In this document: positions 51,001-60,284 of the stretch, piece after piece | Layout of the letters: each line of letters opens with the position of its first letter | How positions within the stretch are numbered: position 1 is the stretch's first letter | Assembly: GCA_015056945.1 (NCBI GenBank) | Contig: SVFH01000018.1 | Coordinates: forward strand, 1 to 61,017 | DNA from: Lachnospiraceae bacterium | Lineage (GTDB): Bacteria > Bacillota > Clostridia > Lachnospirales > Lachnospiraceae | Direction: 5' to 3' | DNA length: 61,017 bases | Translations under genes and position numbers: made by a program | The notes under the pieces: model-generated | Databases searched by the model: none | The model's input: only the letters and a program-made list of their open reading frames with translations | Told to the model about the DNA's origin: nothing

Positions 51001-54000
51001 ACATTAGAACCCATGATTCAGAACGTTACAGTTATGCAGCAGTTAGAAGAAGATAACTTTGATAATGCTATCTCTTATGATGTTGCAGGTGTAGCTACAT
51101 TTGTTCCTGTATGGACAAATGACGGACTTGTTATCAAGGTTGTTGTAAATGATACAACCGATGATAAAGAAAAAGACGGATTTACAATTTATGTTGATGA
51201 AGCCGGAAGCAAGGCAGACGGTGATTTTGCGAAAGTTAAACTTGCTCGTAATGCAGAAACTGTTGTAGTTACCGAAACAGGTTACGAAGCAATTGTTAAG
51301 ATTCCTATGGAATGCGCATCTGCTAAGAAATTCAGTATTGATGTTGCAGTAGAAGACAATGGCAAAGTATCTGTATTCAACGATAAGAAGAATACACAGG
51401 CTACATCCAGTAAGTACTATGCAGAAGCTATTATGAAACCTTACGCAGTTCTTCAGCGTGGTTCCGTAGAAGTAGATGCAGAATATGATGAGACATGGGA
51501 TAGCGTAGATGCAATTCCTTTGACCATCGTTCTTGGCGCAGAAGCAACAGCTAATGTGAAAGCTCTTTGGGATTCTGAATATCTCTATGTATATGCAGAA
51601 GTTAAAGATGCTGTATTAGATGATACAAGTTCTCAGGTACATGAGAAAGACTCTCTCGAAGTATTTATCGATGAGAATAATGCAAAAGCAGACAGCTATG
51701 AAGCTGATGATAAGCAGTACAGAATCAACTATAAGAATGAGCAGTCATTCAATGGTCCTAAGTGCGTAGCAGAAAATGTTAAATCTGCAACAAAACTCAC
51801 AGAAGACGGATATATTGTTGAAGCAGCATTTGCTTGGACAGATATCGTACCTGCAAAGGGTACAAAGATTGGTCTGGAATTCCAGATTAACGATGGTAAG
51901 GGCGGTACACGTGTTGGTACTGCAAGCTGGTATGATACAACCGGTAACGGATGGTCATCACCCAGTGTATTCGGTACTGTAGAATTAGACGAGTCCGGTT
52001 TCGACATCGGTGCAATTGATGATCAGGTTTATACAGGTAAAGCAATTGTTCCTGCAATTAACGTATATCATCATGCAAACAAATTAGTAGTAGGTAGAGA
52101 TTATACCGTAAAATGTACTGATAACAAGAATGTTGGTACAGCTAAAGCTACAGTAACAGGTAAAGGCAACTACACAGGAATCAAGAAAGATATCGAATTT
52201 GCAATCGTTGCAAAAGATATTAATGATGAAGATGTTGTAGTAAATAATTTAACAGCTGTAGCAAAGAAAGACGGAACAGTTACAAATCCGAAGGTAACAA
52301 TGAAGTATGGTAAGCTCACATTGAAGGAAGGTACTGACTACAAGTTAGATTGGTCCGCAGTTCAGTTTGATGCTGATAAGAAGGTTATTCCCGGAACATA
52401 CGAAGTTGTTGCAACTGCAGTAGAAAAATCAAATTATACCGGTACAACAACAATCGATTATACAATCGTTGCAAACACAGATGTTGCTGTAAGCAAAGCA
52501 TCTGTAAAAGTAACTGAAAAGGTATCTTACGAAGATTTCGTAAACGGTAAACGTCCTGCAGTAAAAGTTACTTACAAGAAAGCAGATCTGATTGCAGATA
52601 GTAAGGTTGATATTGAATGGCCTGAAGAAATTGCAGTTGGTAAGAAGAATGTTGTAACAATCGTTGCTAAAGATGGCTCAGGCTTCTATGGCACAAAGAC
52701 AGCTAAATTTGAATTAACCGGCGTAAAACTTACAGCAGATAAGTTCGAAGTAAGCGGAATTGCAGATGCAGTTTATACCGGCGAAGCAATTGAGCAGTCA
52801 GAACTTGTTGTAAATGATAAGAGAGCAGAAGCACCCGTTGCATTGGTTGAAGGCGAAGACTACGAAGTAGCTTACGCAAAGAATATTAATGTTGGTACAG
52901 CAACTGTAACCGTTAAGGGTATTAACGCATTTACAGGTACCTTAAAGAAGACCTTTAAGATTGCTGCTATCGATGCATCTGCTGAAGGCGCAGTTGTAAA
53001 AGTAAATATTCCGAAACAGACATATACCGGAAAGAAACTTACTCCTGCAGCTGAAATTACAGTAAATGGTGTTGCATTAACAAAGAAAGATTTCACAGCT
53101 AAGTATTCTGATAATATTAAGGCTGGTACAGCAAAAGTTGTATTAACCTTCAAAGGAAACTTCAAGGGAAGTGCAGAAGCTACATTCGAAATCGCAAAGA
53201 AATCTTTGGCAGCAAATGATATTACTGTAAACGGACCTTTCAATGTAACAATTAAGAAGGGTGCAGTTAAGAATCCTGTAGTTAAAGTTAAGATGGGCAA
53301 GACAACGTTGAAGGCTGATAAAGACTACACCGTTACATTCCCTGAATTAGCTAAGGATGCAGACGGAAAAGTATTAGCAGGAAATTACAATATTACTGTA
53401 GCAGCAGTAGAGAACAGCAACTTCTCCGGAAGTATTGAAGTTCCTTACGATGTATTAGCTGAAGGTACAATCCAGATGAGTAAGGTTAAGGTTACAGCTT
53501 CTAAGGTAAGCTACTTTGACTATGCAGCAGGAACAATGCCTAAGGTTACAGTTAAGTATGGTAAGACAGACTTACTTGCAGCAGATGCTGTGAAAGTGGA
53601 TGTTGAATATCCTACAAGCGTTGCAGTTGGTAAGAACGAAATCGTTGTTACTGCAAAAGAAGATTCCGGATTCTACGGATCAAAGGTTGTTAAGTTCAAT
53701 GTAACAGGCACTAAGCTTGTGAACAAGTCAGCTAGCTTCGAAATCACAGGAATCGAAAAATCCTATATCTACAATGGTGAGAACATCAAACCTGAAGTAG
53801 TTATTAAGGACGTTAAACGCGACGTTACACTTGTTGAAGGCGTAGATTACACAGTAACATATACCAACAACAAGAAAGTTGGTAAGAAAGCTAAAGTTAC
53901 AATTACCGGTATGGGTGGATACACTGGAAAGATTACAAAGACATTTGAAATCAAGAAAGCTGAAATGACATTCGCTGATAAGGTAGCAAGCTTCATTAAC

Positions 54001-54012
54001 AGCTTATTCTAA
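48061..54012 (+). CDS. Secreted multidomain GH10 endo-xylanase with CBMs and Ig-like C-terminal repeats
   Basis: 1983 residues, start ATG 48061 with AGGAGG 6 nt upstream. Order: signal peptide (~1-30); Ser/Glu/Ala linker (~42-88); two beta-sandwich CBM-like modules (~92-225 and ~243-372); a CBM22-like module (~384-577); GH10 (~588-980) with RGHVLVWHSQTP, acid/base Glu755 in WDIVNEA and nucleophile Glu878 in TEFD; two CBM9-like modules (~985-1125 and ~1128-1310, the second clearer); then about eight Ig-like repeats (~1312-1970) of the YTG..DYTV.Y.NN..VGTA..TITGKGNYTG type. There is no LPxTG or SLH motif at the end, so attachment is unclear. It should cut arabinoxylan backbones outside the cell. 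Confidence 0.93.
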   Translation: MRKLTRFLACFLAALLVVSNVQYVGVVKAAEAEEITIAEEGEEASSEASEEASSEASEEASSEASEEASSEASEEASEEASEEASEDAVTERLLTFKELGEPFGYGYEVEVDEETGAAAIKYNNDGGYGEIRYNLPADFDTSKVAKVEVIFEEGSTGVFLKLFLLENAGGYVQDQWGGAADAMVNYSPVYEPEYQFKSIGLCSPDAQNDVTIKGIKITYGDEEKPVAQAPAEEPEDEPVAEVTEVFNFNNGLSAVSEGNAVTVNEDGSASIEMTDGWQSSFFNIPEDVKGSKISKIKFILESGEEAALVAKSFTAEQWAADHWSTQTDVSWGSVTLSPAAETSSALTHLAITSKGDAEVEYPYTVKITGVEFTYTKSLITYGDNIIKNPYFAEDDLSVWSMGVTNAKIEAATAEEAIFDDVKTYAVIDRDAEWVSEDGTQDARHEFFAQDITEAIKAGGDLNRKPEYKVEFWAKLSDDYKDAPADQRVVEFAPYIVTEQDGAVYLGASYSTQLSGDLRKELTVGEWTKYSGTFNVTHDGTIKQVVIRVIEQGTEYGDINKGTCVKGDFYVTGFSMTEVFKPETTIETDIPNWKDAITDAFGDDAVAGTCLGSGTITFEHFQELAKKHFNAVTFENEMKPDITLGSSPKLDDNGELVYNFAVADRMMAQIKGWNDLDKNDNINFKIRGHVLVWHSQTPEWFFHEDYDVNKPFVTPEVMNVRLEKYIAGVFNHYNSVTFEDGTTAADMFYGWDIVNEAMSDSTGKPRKASDNSNWARVYGDESNEYIVNAFRYANKYAPKHIKLYYNDYNDSNEPKASGIAALVAEITSHENDAEYPTRIDGVGMQAHHNFADPTVGQIKTAINKYLEALGEGGVVEMTEFDVKRSSSYDGTAATLKSEHAKQAWRFKEIFDVYREVEKEKPGSIGGITMWGITDDRSWLQSQGTVGGGSTGGAHAPLLFFVEDYVAKAKPAFYAFFDEYVDTLEPMIQNVTVMQQLEEDNFDNAISYDVAGVATFVPVWTNDGLVIKVVVNDTTDDKEKDGFTIYVDEAGSKADGDFAKVKLARNAETVVVTETGYEAIVKIPMECASAKKFSIDVAVEDNGKVSVFNDKKNTQATSSKYYAEAIMKPYAVLQRGSVEVDAEYDETWDSVDAIPLTIVLGAEATANVKALWDSEYLYVYAEVKDAVLDDTSSQVHEKDSLEVFIDENNAKADSYEADDKQYRINYKNEQSFNGPKCVAENVKSATKLTEDGYIVEAAFAWTDIVPAKGTKIGLEFQINDGKGGTRVGTASWYDTTGNGWSSPSVFGTVELDESGFDIGAIDDQVYTGKAIVPAINVYHHANKLVVGRDYTVKCTDNKNVGTAKATVTGKGNYTGIKKDIEFAIVAKDINDEDVVVNNLTAVAKKDGTVTNPKVTMKYGKLTLKEGTDYKLDWSAVQFDADKKVIPGTYEVVATAVEKSNYTGTTTIDYTIVANTDVAVSKASVKVTEKVSYEDFVNGKRPAVKVTYKKADLIADSKVDIEWPEEIAVGKKNVVTIVAKDGSGFYGTKTAKFELTGVKLTADKFEVSGIADAVYTGEAIEQSELVVNDKRAEAPVALVEGEDYEVAYAKNINVGTATVTVKGINAFTGTLKKTFKIAAIDASAEGAVVKVNIPKQTYTGKKLTPAAEITVNGVALTKKDFTAKYSDNIKAGTAKVVLTFKGNFKGSAEATFEIAKKSLAANDITVNGPFNVTIKKGAVKNPVVKVKMGKTTLKADKDYTVTFPELAKDADGKVLAGNYNITVAAVENSNFSGSIEVPYDVLAEGTIQMSKVKVTASKVSYFDYAAGTMPKVTVKYGKTDLLAADAVKVDVEYPTSVAVGKNEIVVTAKEDSGFYGSKVVKFNVTGTKLVNKSASFEITGIEKSYIYNGENIKPEVVIKDVKRDVTLVEGVDYTVTYTNNKKVGKKAKVTITGMGGYTGKITKTFEIKKAEMTFADKVASFINSLF
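48184..48318 (+). repeat. In-frame 24-bp / 12-bp tandem repeat encoding EEASSEAS
   Basis: Four 24-bp units coding for EEASSEAS, then three 12-bp units coding for EEAS and one EDA. They form a flexible acidic linker behind the xylanase signal peptide. As units are multiples of three, length changes keep the frame. Confidence 0.92.
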
Positions 54013-54037
54013 ATCGAACAGATTTAAGAGAATGAAA

Positions 54038-54062
54038 GGGGGTCGGCATTATGCCGGCCCTC
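54038..54062 (+). terminator. Terminator-like hairpin after the xylanase gene
   Basis: GGGTCGGCAT (54040-54049) pairs with ATGCCGGCCC (54051-54060) with one G-T pair and outer G-C extension; followed by TCTTAAATAT, a weak T-run. Confidence 0.65.
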
Positions 54063-54090
54063 TTAAATATATCTCTGACAATAAAACATG

Positions 54091-54179
54091 AAAAAGCTAC
54101 AACGTCTGAACCGTCCTCCGAAAAGTTAGATTTTAAGGTCTAACTTTTTCGGGGTCAACTCAAAACGTTGTAGCTTTTT
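54091..54179. terminator. Nested double hairpin between convergent xylanase and bioY genes
   Basis: Outer perfect 15-bp inverted repeats (54091-54105 with 54165-54179) enclose an inner 13-bp stem with a one-base bulge (54118-54130 with 54139-54152). T-runs flank the outer stem on both strands, so it can end transcription in either direction, most likely for murG-bioY. Confidence 0.75.
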
Positions 54180-54189
54180 TATATTCTAT

Positions 54190-54759
54190 TTAATTTTTCG
54201 GCAAAGTCTTTCCGACAATTCTGGCAAGAAAGATTGCAAAGCTGATTTTAATCAAATCCGGTAAAATAAAAGGAACAACGCAGGTAAGTAAAACTTCCGC
54301 GATAGCAGAGTGAATTGGTCCTTCAATATAAAAGAAAGCAAACCACAAAGTTCCGATAAGATAGCAGGAGAGAAGACCAATTATTAGTCCGATACTCTTA
54401 CGCCATAGGGGTACTTTTTGGCCAAATGTGAAAAGTAGATAGATCATTCCCATGGCAAGGAAGCCAAACAAATAACCGCCTGTGTTTCCAAAAAGAATAC
54501 CTGGTCCACCGGTCATTCCGTGAAATACCGGAATGCCGCATGCTCCTAATAGGAGATACAGTGCAATGCAAATCAGCCCCCTTTTCCCTCCGATTAAAAG
54601 AAGCAGGAAAGCAATTGCAAAGGTTTGCAGAGTAATCGGAACAACAAAAGGTATTGTAATATAGGAACAAATCACAATCAGTACAGTGAGCATTCCGCAT
54701 AAGACCAGATTACGTGTACGCATCCTTTGTGAATCAGGACTTTGATGTTTGGTATTCAT
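54190..54759 (-). CDS. bioY: BioY-type biotin transporter S component
   Basis: 189 residues, six helices. LGACGIPVFHGMTGGPGILFGNTGGYLFGF is the central BioY signature (G-PVF-G--GG---L-GPTGGYL-G type) and ends TFAIAFLLLLIGG in helix 2. BioY binds biotin and works with a shared EcfAA'T module encoded elsewhere. ATG 54759 is chosen with AAAGGA 7 nt upstream. It starts 13 nt after murG, an unusual operon partner. No BirA site was recognised. Confidence 0.9.
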   Translation of the reverse strand: MNTKHQSPDSQRMRTRNLVLCGMLTVLIVICSYITIPFVVPITLQTFAIAFLLLLIGGKRGLICIALYLLLGACGIPVFHGMTGGPGILFGNTGGYLFGFLAMGMIYLLFTFGQKVPLWRKSIGLIIGLLSCYLIGTLWFAFFYIEGPIHSAIAEVLLTCVVPFILPDLIKISFAIFLARIVGKTLPKN

Positions 54760-54772
54760 CAGCAAATCCTTT

Positions 54773-55846
54773 CTACGGACGGTTGATAACCGCATCATCA
54801 ATAAGACTTACGATTTTATCTACGGCATTTAACTGTGAGCTTTGCGCCATACATTCAATATACTGTTTGCGGTTACAGTATAATTCATACACTTTTTCCA
54901 CCAAGGAATTTTCGTCTAAGTCATCTTCATTAAGCACAATGGAATATCCTTGAGATTCGAAAGATGCAGCATTAAGAAGCTGGTCGCCGCGGCTGCTTTT
55001 AGCAGGAAGCGGAATTAAAAGATTGGGTTTCTTTAATGCGAGTAGCTCGCAAATAGCATTTGCACCTGCACGCGAAATAACAATATCTGCCATTGCAAGA
55101 ATATCTTTTAATTCTCCTTTGAGATATTCAAACTGGGCATACCCTTTCTGATTTAATAAAAGGTTATCGATTCTGTCAGTTCCGCAAAGATGTACAACCT
55201 GGAAATCTTCCAACAATTTAGGCAACGCAGCACGAACGGCTTTGTTGATGGCAACACTTCCGCTACTGCCGCCGATTACCATAATAACCGGAAGAGCAGT
55301 CGTAAAGTTGCAAAGATTTAGTGCTGCGGCTTTATCACCTTTTAACAATTCCTCGCGAATGGGGGAACCGGTTAAAACAGCTTTGTTTTCCGGAAGATTA
55401 GCAAGCGTTTCCGGGAAATTACAACAAATTTTGGTAGCGACCGAGATACATAATTTATTTGCCAGTCCGGGTGTCATATCCGATTCGTGAATGATGCAGG
55501 GGATTTTCAGTGAGCCGGCAGCACGTACAACCGGAACAGAAACGAATCCGCCTTTAGAAAAGATGACATCAGGCTTGATTTCCTTCAGAAGCTTTTTGGC
55601 CTCTGAGTATCCTTTTACCACGCGGAAGGGATCAGAGAAATTTTTCGGATCCAGATAACGACGTAATTTTCCGGTAGAGACAGGATAATAAGGAATGTCA
55701 AAATCCGTAATTAACTTGCGTTCGATTCCTTCGTGAGAACCGATATAGTGAATGTCATAACCAAGTTCTTTTAACTTGGGAAGTAATGCAATATTTGGGG
55801 TTACATGACCGGCAGTACCGCCGCCTGTTAAAACAATTCGCTTCAT
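54773..55846 (-). CDS. murG: UDP-GlcNAc--undecaprenyl-PP-MurNAc-pentapeptide GlcNAc-transferase MurG
   Basis: 357 residues, a GT-B enzyme that makes lipid II at the inner membrane face. Motifs: TGGGTAGHVTPNIAL at the N-terminus, IMVIGGSSGSVAINKAV at the start of the C-terminal domain, and the UDP-GlcNAc region VISRAGANAICELLALKKPNLLIPLP. It stands outside a dcw cluster here. Start ATG 55846 with AAGGAG 11 nt upstream. Confidence 0.96.
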   Translation of the reverse strand: MKRIVLTGGGTAGHVTPNIALLPKLKELGYDIHYIGSHEGIERKLITDFDIPYYPVSTGKLRRYLDPKNFSDPFRVVKGYSEAKKLLKEIKPDVIFSKGGFVSVPVVRAAGSLKIPCIIHESDMTPGLANKLCISVATKICCNFPETLANLPENKAVLTGSPIREELLKGDKAAALNLCNFTTALPVIMVIGGSSGSVAINKAVRAALPKLLEDFQVVHLCGTDRIDNLLLNQKGYAQFEYLKGELKDILAMADIVISRAGANAICELLALKKPNLLIPLPAKSSRGDQLLNAASFESQGYSIVLNEDDLDENSLVEKVYELYCNRKQYIECMAQSSQLNAVDKIVSLIDDAVINRP

Positions 55847-55907
55847 AGCAGTTCAATCTCCTTGCAAAATACATTTCTGATATGCTGTGTAAAAAAAGAA
55901 TAACCCG

Positions 55908-56150
55908 TTAACCTTCGAGAATACTTTCAAGCGCAACAGCGAGCTGATCGGGGCAGGAAGTTGCCTTGTATCCGCAGCGAATTCCTTTGAGACGAGCAAT
56001 CGCGTCTTCTGCCTTCATTCCTTCTACAAGACGAGCAATACCCTGAAGATTGCCGTGACATCCTCCGGTAAAGGAAACCTGCTTAATGGTTTCTCCGTCC
56101 ATTTCAATATCAATATAGCTTGAGCATACGCCCTTTGTCATATATCGCAT
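55908..56150 (-). CDS. TSCPD-domain small protein (TIGR03905-like)
   Basis: 80 residues with a TSCPD motif (TSCPDQLAVAL) like the zinc-binding C-terminal domain of class II ribonucleotide reductases, and Cys residues at FTGGCHGNLQGI and GIRCGYKATSC. Its role is unknown; a metal-binding role is likely. Start ATG 56150 behind GGAGG; an extended -10 (TGA-TATAAT, near 56190) lies upstream. Confidence 0.9.
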   Translation of the reverse strand: MRYMTKGVCSSYIDIEMDGETIKQVSFTGGCHGNLQGIARLVEGMKAEDAIARLKGIRCGYKATSCPDQLAVALESILEG

Positions 56151-56332
56151 AAAATAACCTCCAATTTCATTTTTCTACAATTAAATGAATTATATCACAA
56201 ATCAAATATCAATTACCATACTTTTACCTGAAAAGATGTCGATAGATGCGATAAACGAAGGAACCTGAAGTATTGTGAAAAAGAGGCATCTCTATATATA
56301 CTAAACATATCCAAAAAAAGGAGGTTTAAACG

Positions 56333-56947
56333 ATGAATACAGGAGAGTTGGATATTTGTATCAAAATAGGATTATTTTTGCTTATATTTAGTATTATATG
56401 CAGAGTTGCAGTCAGCATACTATATAAAGTTCTGGCGGTTGAAGCAGAACATATAGAGCGGACGAAAAACCCGATTCTTTGCAAACTCAGGACAAGCTTG
56501 AAAAAGAGGGCGGCAGAAATACGAGGGCGCAGTAAAAAAAGAATTTGCGTAGAGATGTGTTTAAAAGAAATCAGAGTAGCAGGAATCTCTCTTCGTATTT
56601 TACCATTGATTTCACTTTATGCCATGCTGGGTGCCATCCTGGTTTTTGGCCTGGGTGCATACGGAAAAATAAGGGAGGGAATGTTTCTTTTGGAATCCTT
56701 CCCCTTTTATATCGTAGCATTTGCAGGGGTATATGCCTATTTATTTGTAGCATCTCTAACAGATTATGATGCATCAAGGACACTTTTAAAAGATTTGCTG
56801 ACTGACTATCTTGATGAACTCGAAACCATTGATTTTGTCGAGAAAAGAAACGTGTTTGAGGAGCAGGAAGAAATTAGAGTGGGAAATGTTACAAAAAAGT
56901 CAAGAAACAAGGAAAAGGAAAAGCTTTTAAAGGAATTTCTGTCTTGA
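56333..56947 (+). CDS. Uncharacterised membrane protein with three helices
   Basis: 204 residues, family not recognised. An N-terminal helix (IGLFLLIFSIICRVAVSIL) is followed by a very basic segment (RTSLKKRAAEIRGRSKKR), two further helices (ILPLISLYAMLGAILVFG and FYIVAFAGVYAYLFVASL), and a charged tail (KSRNKEKEKLLKEFL). AAAGGAGG lies 8 nt upstream of ATG 56333. It is followed at 88 nt by pgi. The basic loop suggests contact with phospholipid or nucleic acid, which is only inference. Confidence 0.75.
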   Translation: MNTGELDICIKIGLFLLIFSIICRVAVSILYKVLAVEAEHIERTKNPILCKLRTSLKKRAAEIRGRSKKRICVEMCLKEIRVAGISLRILPLISLYAMLGAILVFGLGAYGKIREGMFLLESFPFYIVAFAGVYAYLFVASLTDYDASRTLLKDLLTDYLDELETIDFVEKRNVFEEQEEIRVGNVTKKSRNKEKEKLLKEFLS

Positions 56948-57035
56948 AAACAAGAGATGCATTTGTTAAGATGAAAACAAGCTTACAGAAAGGAAAACAG
57001 ATATTTTTACGAAGATATCTTGTGATGGGATAATT

Positions 57036-58385
57036 ATGAGTAAAAAAGTAGCATTTGATTATTCAAAAGCAGCTCCTTTTATCAGTGAAAATGAAGTGGA
57101 GTTGATGAAGAAACTTGCAGAAGATGCAAAAGAAGTTCTTGTTTCAAAGACAGGTGCAGGAAATGATTTTCTTGGCTGGATTGACCTTCCGGTAGATTAT
57201 GACAAGGAAGAGTTTGACAGAATTAAAAAAGCAGCAGCAAAAATTCAAAGTGATTCAGAAGTTTTACTTGTAGTCGGTATCGGCGGTTCCTATCTTGGAG
57301 CAAGAGCTGCAATTGAATTCCTAAGACACAGCTTTTATAATATTGTGGATAAGAGTATCCGTAAAACACCTGAGATTTATTTTGTCGGAAATTCAATCAG
57401 CTCAACTTATCTGAAACATTTGATTGAAGTAATCGGCGACAGAGATTTCTCTATTAATATGATTTCTAAGTCAGGAACAACAACTGAGCCTGCAATTGCA
57501 TTCCGTGTGTTAAAGAAAATGGCGGAAGAAAAATATGGCAAGGAAGGCGCTGCAAAGAGAATTTATGCAACAACAGATAAGGCACGCGGTTCATTAAAAG
57601 GTCTTGCAACAGAAGAAGGATATGAAACCTTTGTTGTACCCGATGACGTTGGCGGAAGATTTTCTGTTTTGACTGCAGTTGGTTTGTTACCGATTGCCGT
57701 AAGTGGTGCTGATATTGATAAATTGATGGAAGGCGCAAGAAGCGGTCGTGAACGTGCTTTAAATGCTGCATTCGAAGAGAATGACGCATTACAGTATGCT
57801 GCAGTACGTAATATTTTATTACGCAAAGGCAAACAGATTGAAATTCTTGCAAACTATGAACCGAGCGTTCACTTTGTATCAGAATGGTGGAAGCAGCTTT
57901 ACGGAGAGAGTGAAGGTAAAGACCAGAAGGGTATCTTCCCTGCAAGCGTTGATTTAACAACAGATTTACATTCCATGGGACAGTTTATTCAGGATGGTTC
58001 CAGAAATATTTTTGAAACCGTTATCGATATCGAAACCTCGAGAGAAGAATTATTCATTGAAGAAGAACCTGTTGATTTGGATGGTTTGAACTATTTGACA
58101 GGAAAGAGTGTTGATTTTGTAAATAAGAGTGCCATGAACGGAACGATCCTTGCGCATACAGACGGCCAGGTTCCGAACTTCTTGATTCACATTCCGGAAG
58201 TGAATGAATTCTACCTTGGAGAATTGTTCTATTTCTTTGAATTTGCCTGCGGCGTGAGCGGCTATATCCTTGGTGTGAATCCGTTTAACCAGCCCGGTGT
58301 AGAAAGTTATAAAAAGAACATGTTCGCACTTCTCGGAAAACCCGGTTTTGAAGCACAGAGAGAAGAACTTTTAAAGAGACTGTAA
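57036..58385 (+). CDS. pgi: Glucose-6-phosphate isomerase
   Basis: 449 residues, the short Gram-positive type. Motifs: [31 protein letters not shown] (phosphate site), [17 protein letters not shown] with Arg, and [25 protein letters not shown] with the catalytic Lys. It interconverts glucose-6-phosphate and fructose-6-phosphate in glycolysis. It has a weak GGGA ribosome site and ends with a strong bidirectional terminator. Confidence 0.98.
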   Translation: MSKKVAFDYSKAAPFISENEVELMKKLAEDAKEVLVSKTGAGNDFLGWIDLPVDYDKEEFDRIKKAAAKIQSDSEVLLVVGIGGSYLGARAAIEFLRHSFYNIVDKSIRKTPEIYFVGNSISSTYLKHLIEVIGDRDFSINMISKSGTTTEPAIAFRVLKKMAEEKYGKEGAAKRIYATTDKARGSLKGLATEEGYETFVVPDDVGGRFSVLTAVGLLPIAVSGADIDKLMEGARSGRERALNAAFEENDALQYAAVRNILLRKGKQIEILANYEPSVHFVSEWWKQLYGESEGKDQKGIFPASVDLTTDLHSMGQFIQDGSRNIFETVIDIETSREELFIEEEPVDLDGLNYLTGKSVDFVNKSAMNGTILAHTDGQVPNFLIHIPEVNEFYLGELFYFFEFACGVSGYILGVNPFNQPGVESYKKNMFALLGKPGFEAQREELLKRL

Positions 58386-58431
58386 TTTAGAATAGTCGGA
58401 TTTAAACTTCTGTGTAGAAACATTTCTCAGA

Positions 58432-58488
58432 TAAAAAAACAGCCCGCCCCGATTGTAATTGATTTTACAAAAGGGACGGGTTTTTTTT
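58432..58488. terminator. Bidirectional terminator between pgi and the symporter gene
   Basis: CCCGCCCC (58443-58450) pairs with GGGACGGG (58473-58480) with one mismatch, with an inner TTGTAA/TTACAA stem. Eight T follow on the plus strand, and a run of A precedes, giving T on the minus strand, so it serves both convergent genes. Confidence 0.9.
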
Positions 58489-58495
58489 GTAAATA

Positions 58496-60103
58496 TTATT
58501 CTTTTCCTTCGGCAACAGCCTTTGCCATTTCTTCCTGAATATCTTCATAATTAGAAAGTACAGGTGCGATGTCTTTGCCTTTAATCTTTCGCTGCACATA
58601 ATTGCGCGTTATCGTCACAACGGTGGGAGAGAGGGTGAGTACACCAATTAAGTTAGGAATCATCATCATGCCGTTAAAAGTATCGGAAATATCCCAGGCC
58701 AATGAAGATGTCATCAAAGCGCCGGACATAATCATCAGAACAAAAATGACACGATAGATTTTGGAAGCTACGATTCCGAATTTACCAAAAAGAAATTCAA
58801 CCGCCTTGCTGCCATAATGGGACCAGCCTAAAACAGTGGTAAATGCAAATAAAAGTAAGGAAATTGCCACAAACATTTCGCCGGCCGGTCCAAAAATATT
58901 GGAAAAGGCTTTAGCAACCAGGGTTGCGTCGTCAACACCTTCTGCCGCAAGACCGGTATCTAAATTGATATATCCTGAAGTAAGTACCACAAGAGCAGTT
59001 ATGGTACAGACAACCATGGTGTCGGCAAAGACTTCAAAGATTCCCCAAAGTCCTTGCTTAACAGGCTCTTTTACATTGGAATTACAATGCACCATAACAG
59101 ATGAACCAAGCCCGGCTTCGTTTGAGAACACACCACGCTTACAGCCCTGCGTAATGACGGTTTTAATCATGATACCTGCGGCTGCGCCACCAACAGCTTT
59201 TATACCAAAGGCAAAACGGAAAATGGAAAGAAGCGCCGGAATGATTTCCGTAAAGTTAACCAGGATGATAATGATTGCACCGAGCACATAAGCAAGTGCC
59301 ATGAAAGGAACAACCTTCTCCGCAACTGCTGCAATTCGTTTCAGTCCGCCAAGAATAATTAACGCGGAAATAATGAGAAGTCCAAGGCCGATGAAAAAAG
59401 AAGTAAGAGGAATAAAACCTAAAATTTTAAGCTCTTCATACTGTGAAAAGAATGCGGAATTCAGATTCAGCGTAATTTTATTTACTTGCCCCATGTTGCC
59501 GATTCCAAAAGAAGCAAAAATCGCAAATAAGGAAAAGAGAACCGCAAGAGTTTTACCAATCCACTCATATCCCGGTTTCTTGGCAAGCCCTTCTTTCAGG
59601 TAATACATGGCGCCACCGCTCCATTCACCATCTTTGTTTCTTTTCCTATAATAAATGCCGAGAACGTTCTCCGAGAAGTTGGTCATCATACCAAAAAAAG
59701 CAGCAATCCACATCCAGAATACGGCACCGGGTCCCCCCAGAACAATTGCCGCAGAAACGCCGGCAATATTTCCCGTACCAATTGTCGCAGCAAGAGCTGT
59801 ACACATTGCCTGGAACTGTGAAACACTTCCGGCTTCCTTTTTATTATGGGCATCTTTTTTGAAAATGCCGCCCATGGTCTTTTTGACCCAATGGCGTAAA
59901 TGTGTAATCTGGAAAAAATTGGTAAGAACCGTCATCAGAATGCCGGTTCCGATTAAAAGAAGTAATCCGACTTTAACCCAGACGAATTCATTGACGACAT
60001 CATTTACGGATTTCAATATGTCAAAAAAATAAACAAAAACATAAATAATGATGACTTCGATAGTAGAAATGTCCATAGCTAGAACAGTAAAATTTGGTTG
60101 CAT
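58496..60103 (-). CDS. Alanine/glycine:cation symporter (AGCS family)
   Basis: 535 residues, ~11 helices. AGCS signature features: FQAMCTALAATIGTGNIAGVSAAIVLGGPGAVFWMW and GVFSNEAGLGSSVMVHCNS. The family imports alanine, glycine or D-alanine with sodium. ATG 60103 is chosen because AAAGGAAG lies 7 nt upstream; the longer frame to 60151 has no ribosome site. The glycine riboswitch in its leader makes glycine the likely substrate or signal. Confidence 0.93.
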   Translation of the reverse strand: MQPNFTVLAMDISTIEVIIIYVFVYFFDILKSVNDVVNEFVWVKVGLLLLIGTGILMTVLTNFFQITHLRHWVKKTMGGIFKKDAHNKKEAGSVSQFQAMCTALAATIGTGNIAGVSAAIVLGGPGAVFWMWIAAFFGMMTNFSENVLGIYYRKRNKDGEWSGGAMYYLKEGLAKKPGYEWIGKTLAVLFSLFAIFASFGIGNMGQVNKITLNLNSAFFSQYEELKILGFIPLTSFFIGLGLLIISALIILGGLKRIAAVAEKVVPFMALAYVLGAIIIILVNFTEIIPALLSIFRFAFGIKAVGGAAAGIMIKTVITQGCKRGVFSNEAGLGSSVMVHCNSNVKEPVKQGLWGIFEVFADTMVVCTITALVVLTSGYINLDTGLAAEGVDDATLVAKAFSNIFGPAGEMFVAISLLLFAFTTVLGWSHYGSKAVEFLFGKFGIVASKIYRVIFVLMIMSGALMTSSLAWDISDTFNGMMMIPNLIGVLTLSPTVVTITRNYVQRKIKGKDIAPVLSNYEDIQEEMAKAVAEGKE

Positions 60104-60187
60104 AATATCTTCCTTTCTTTCATAGTGAACTTTTACAAAAGTCAAAGTCATTAGTCATAAGGAAGTTTACACATCCTGTTTAGAATA

Positions 60188-60268
60188 AGATCTCTGTCCT
60201 TTTGCCTGAGAGATCGACGTAAAAAACGTCTTACACCTTCGGCGCTTGCTTTCACAAGACTCTCCAGA
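60188..60268 (-). ncRNA. Glycine riboswitch (single aptamer)
   Basis: Read on the minus strand, the leader contains GGAGAG, then a small hairpin (TCTTGTGAAAGCAAG), CGCCGAAGG, a variable hairpin of ACGT-type stem (GACG...CGTC), then TCTCTCAGGCAAAAGGACAGAG. These are the conserved core elements of the gcvT-type glycine aptamer. Only one aptamer is seen, ~85 nt upstream of the symporter ATG. The ON/OFF sense is not determinable by eye, but in transporter leaders it usually turns expression off. Confidence 0.92.
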
Positions 60269-60284
60269 AATGTTTATAACAAAG

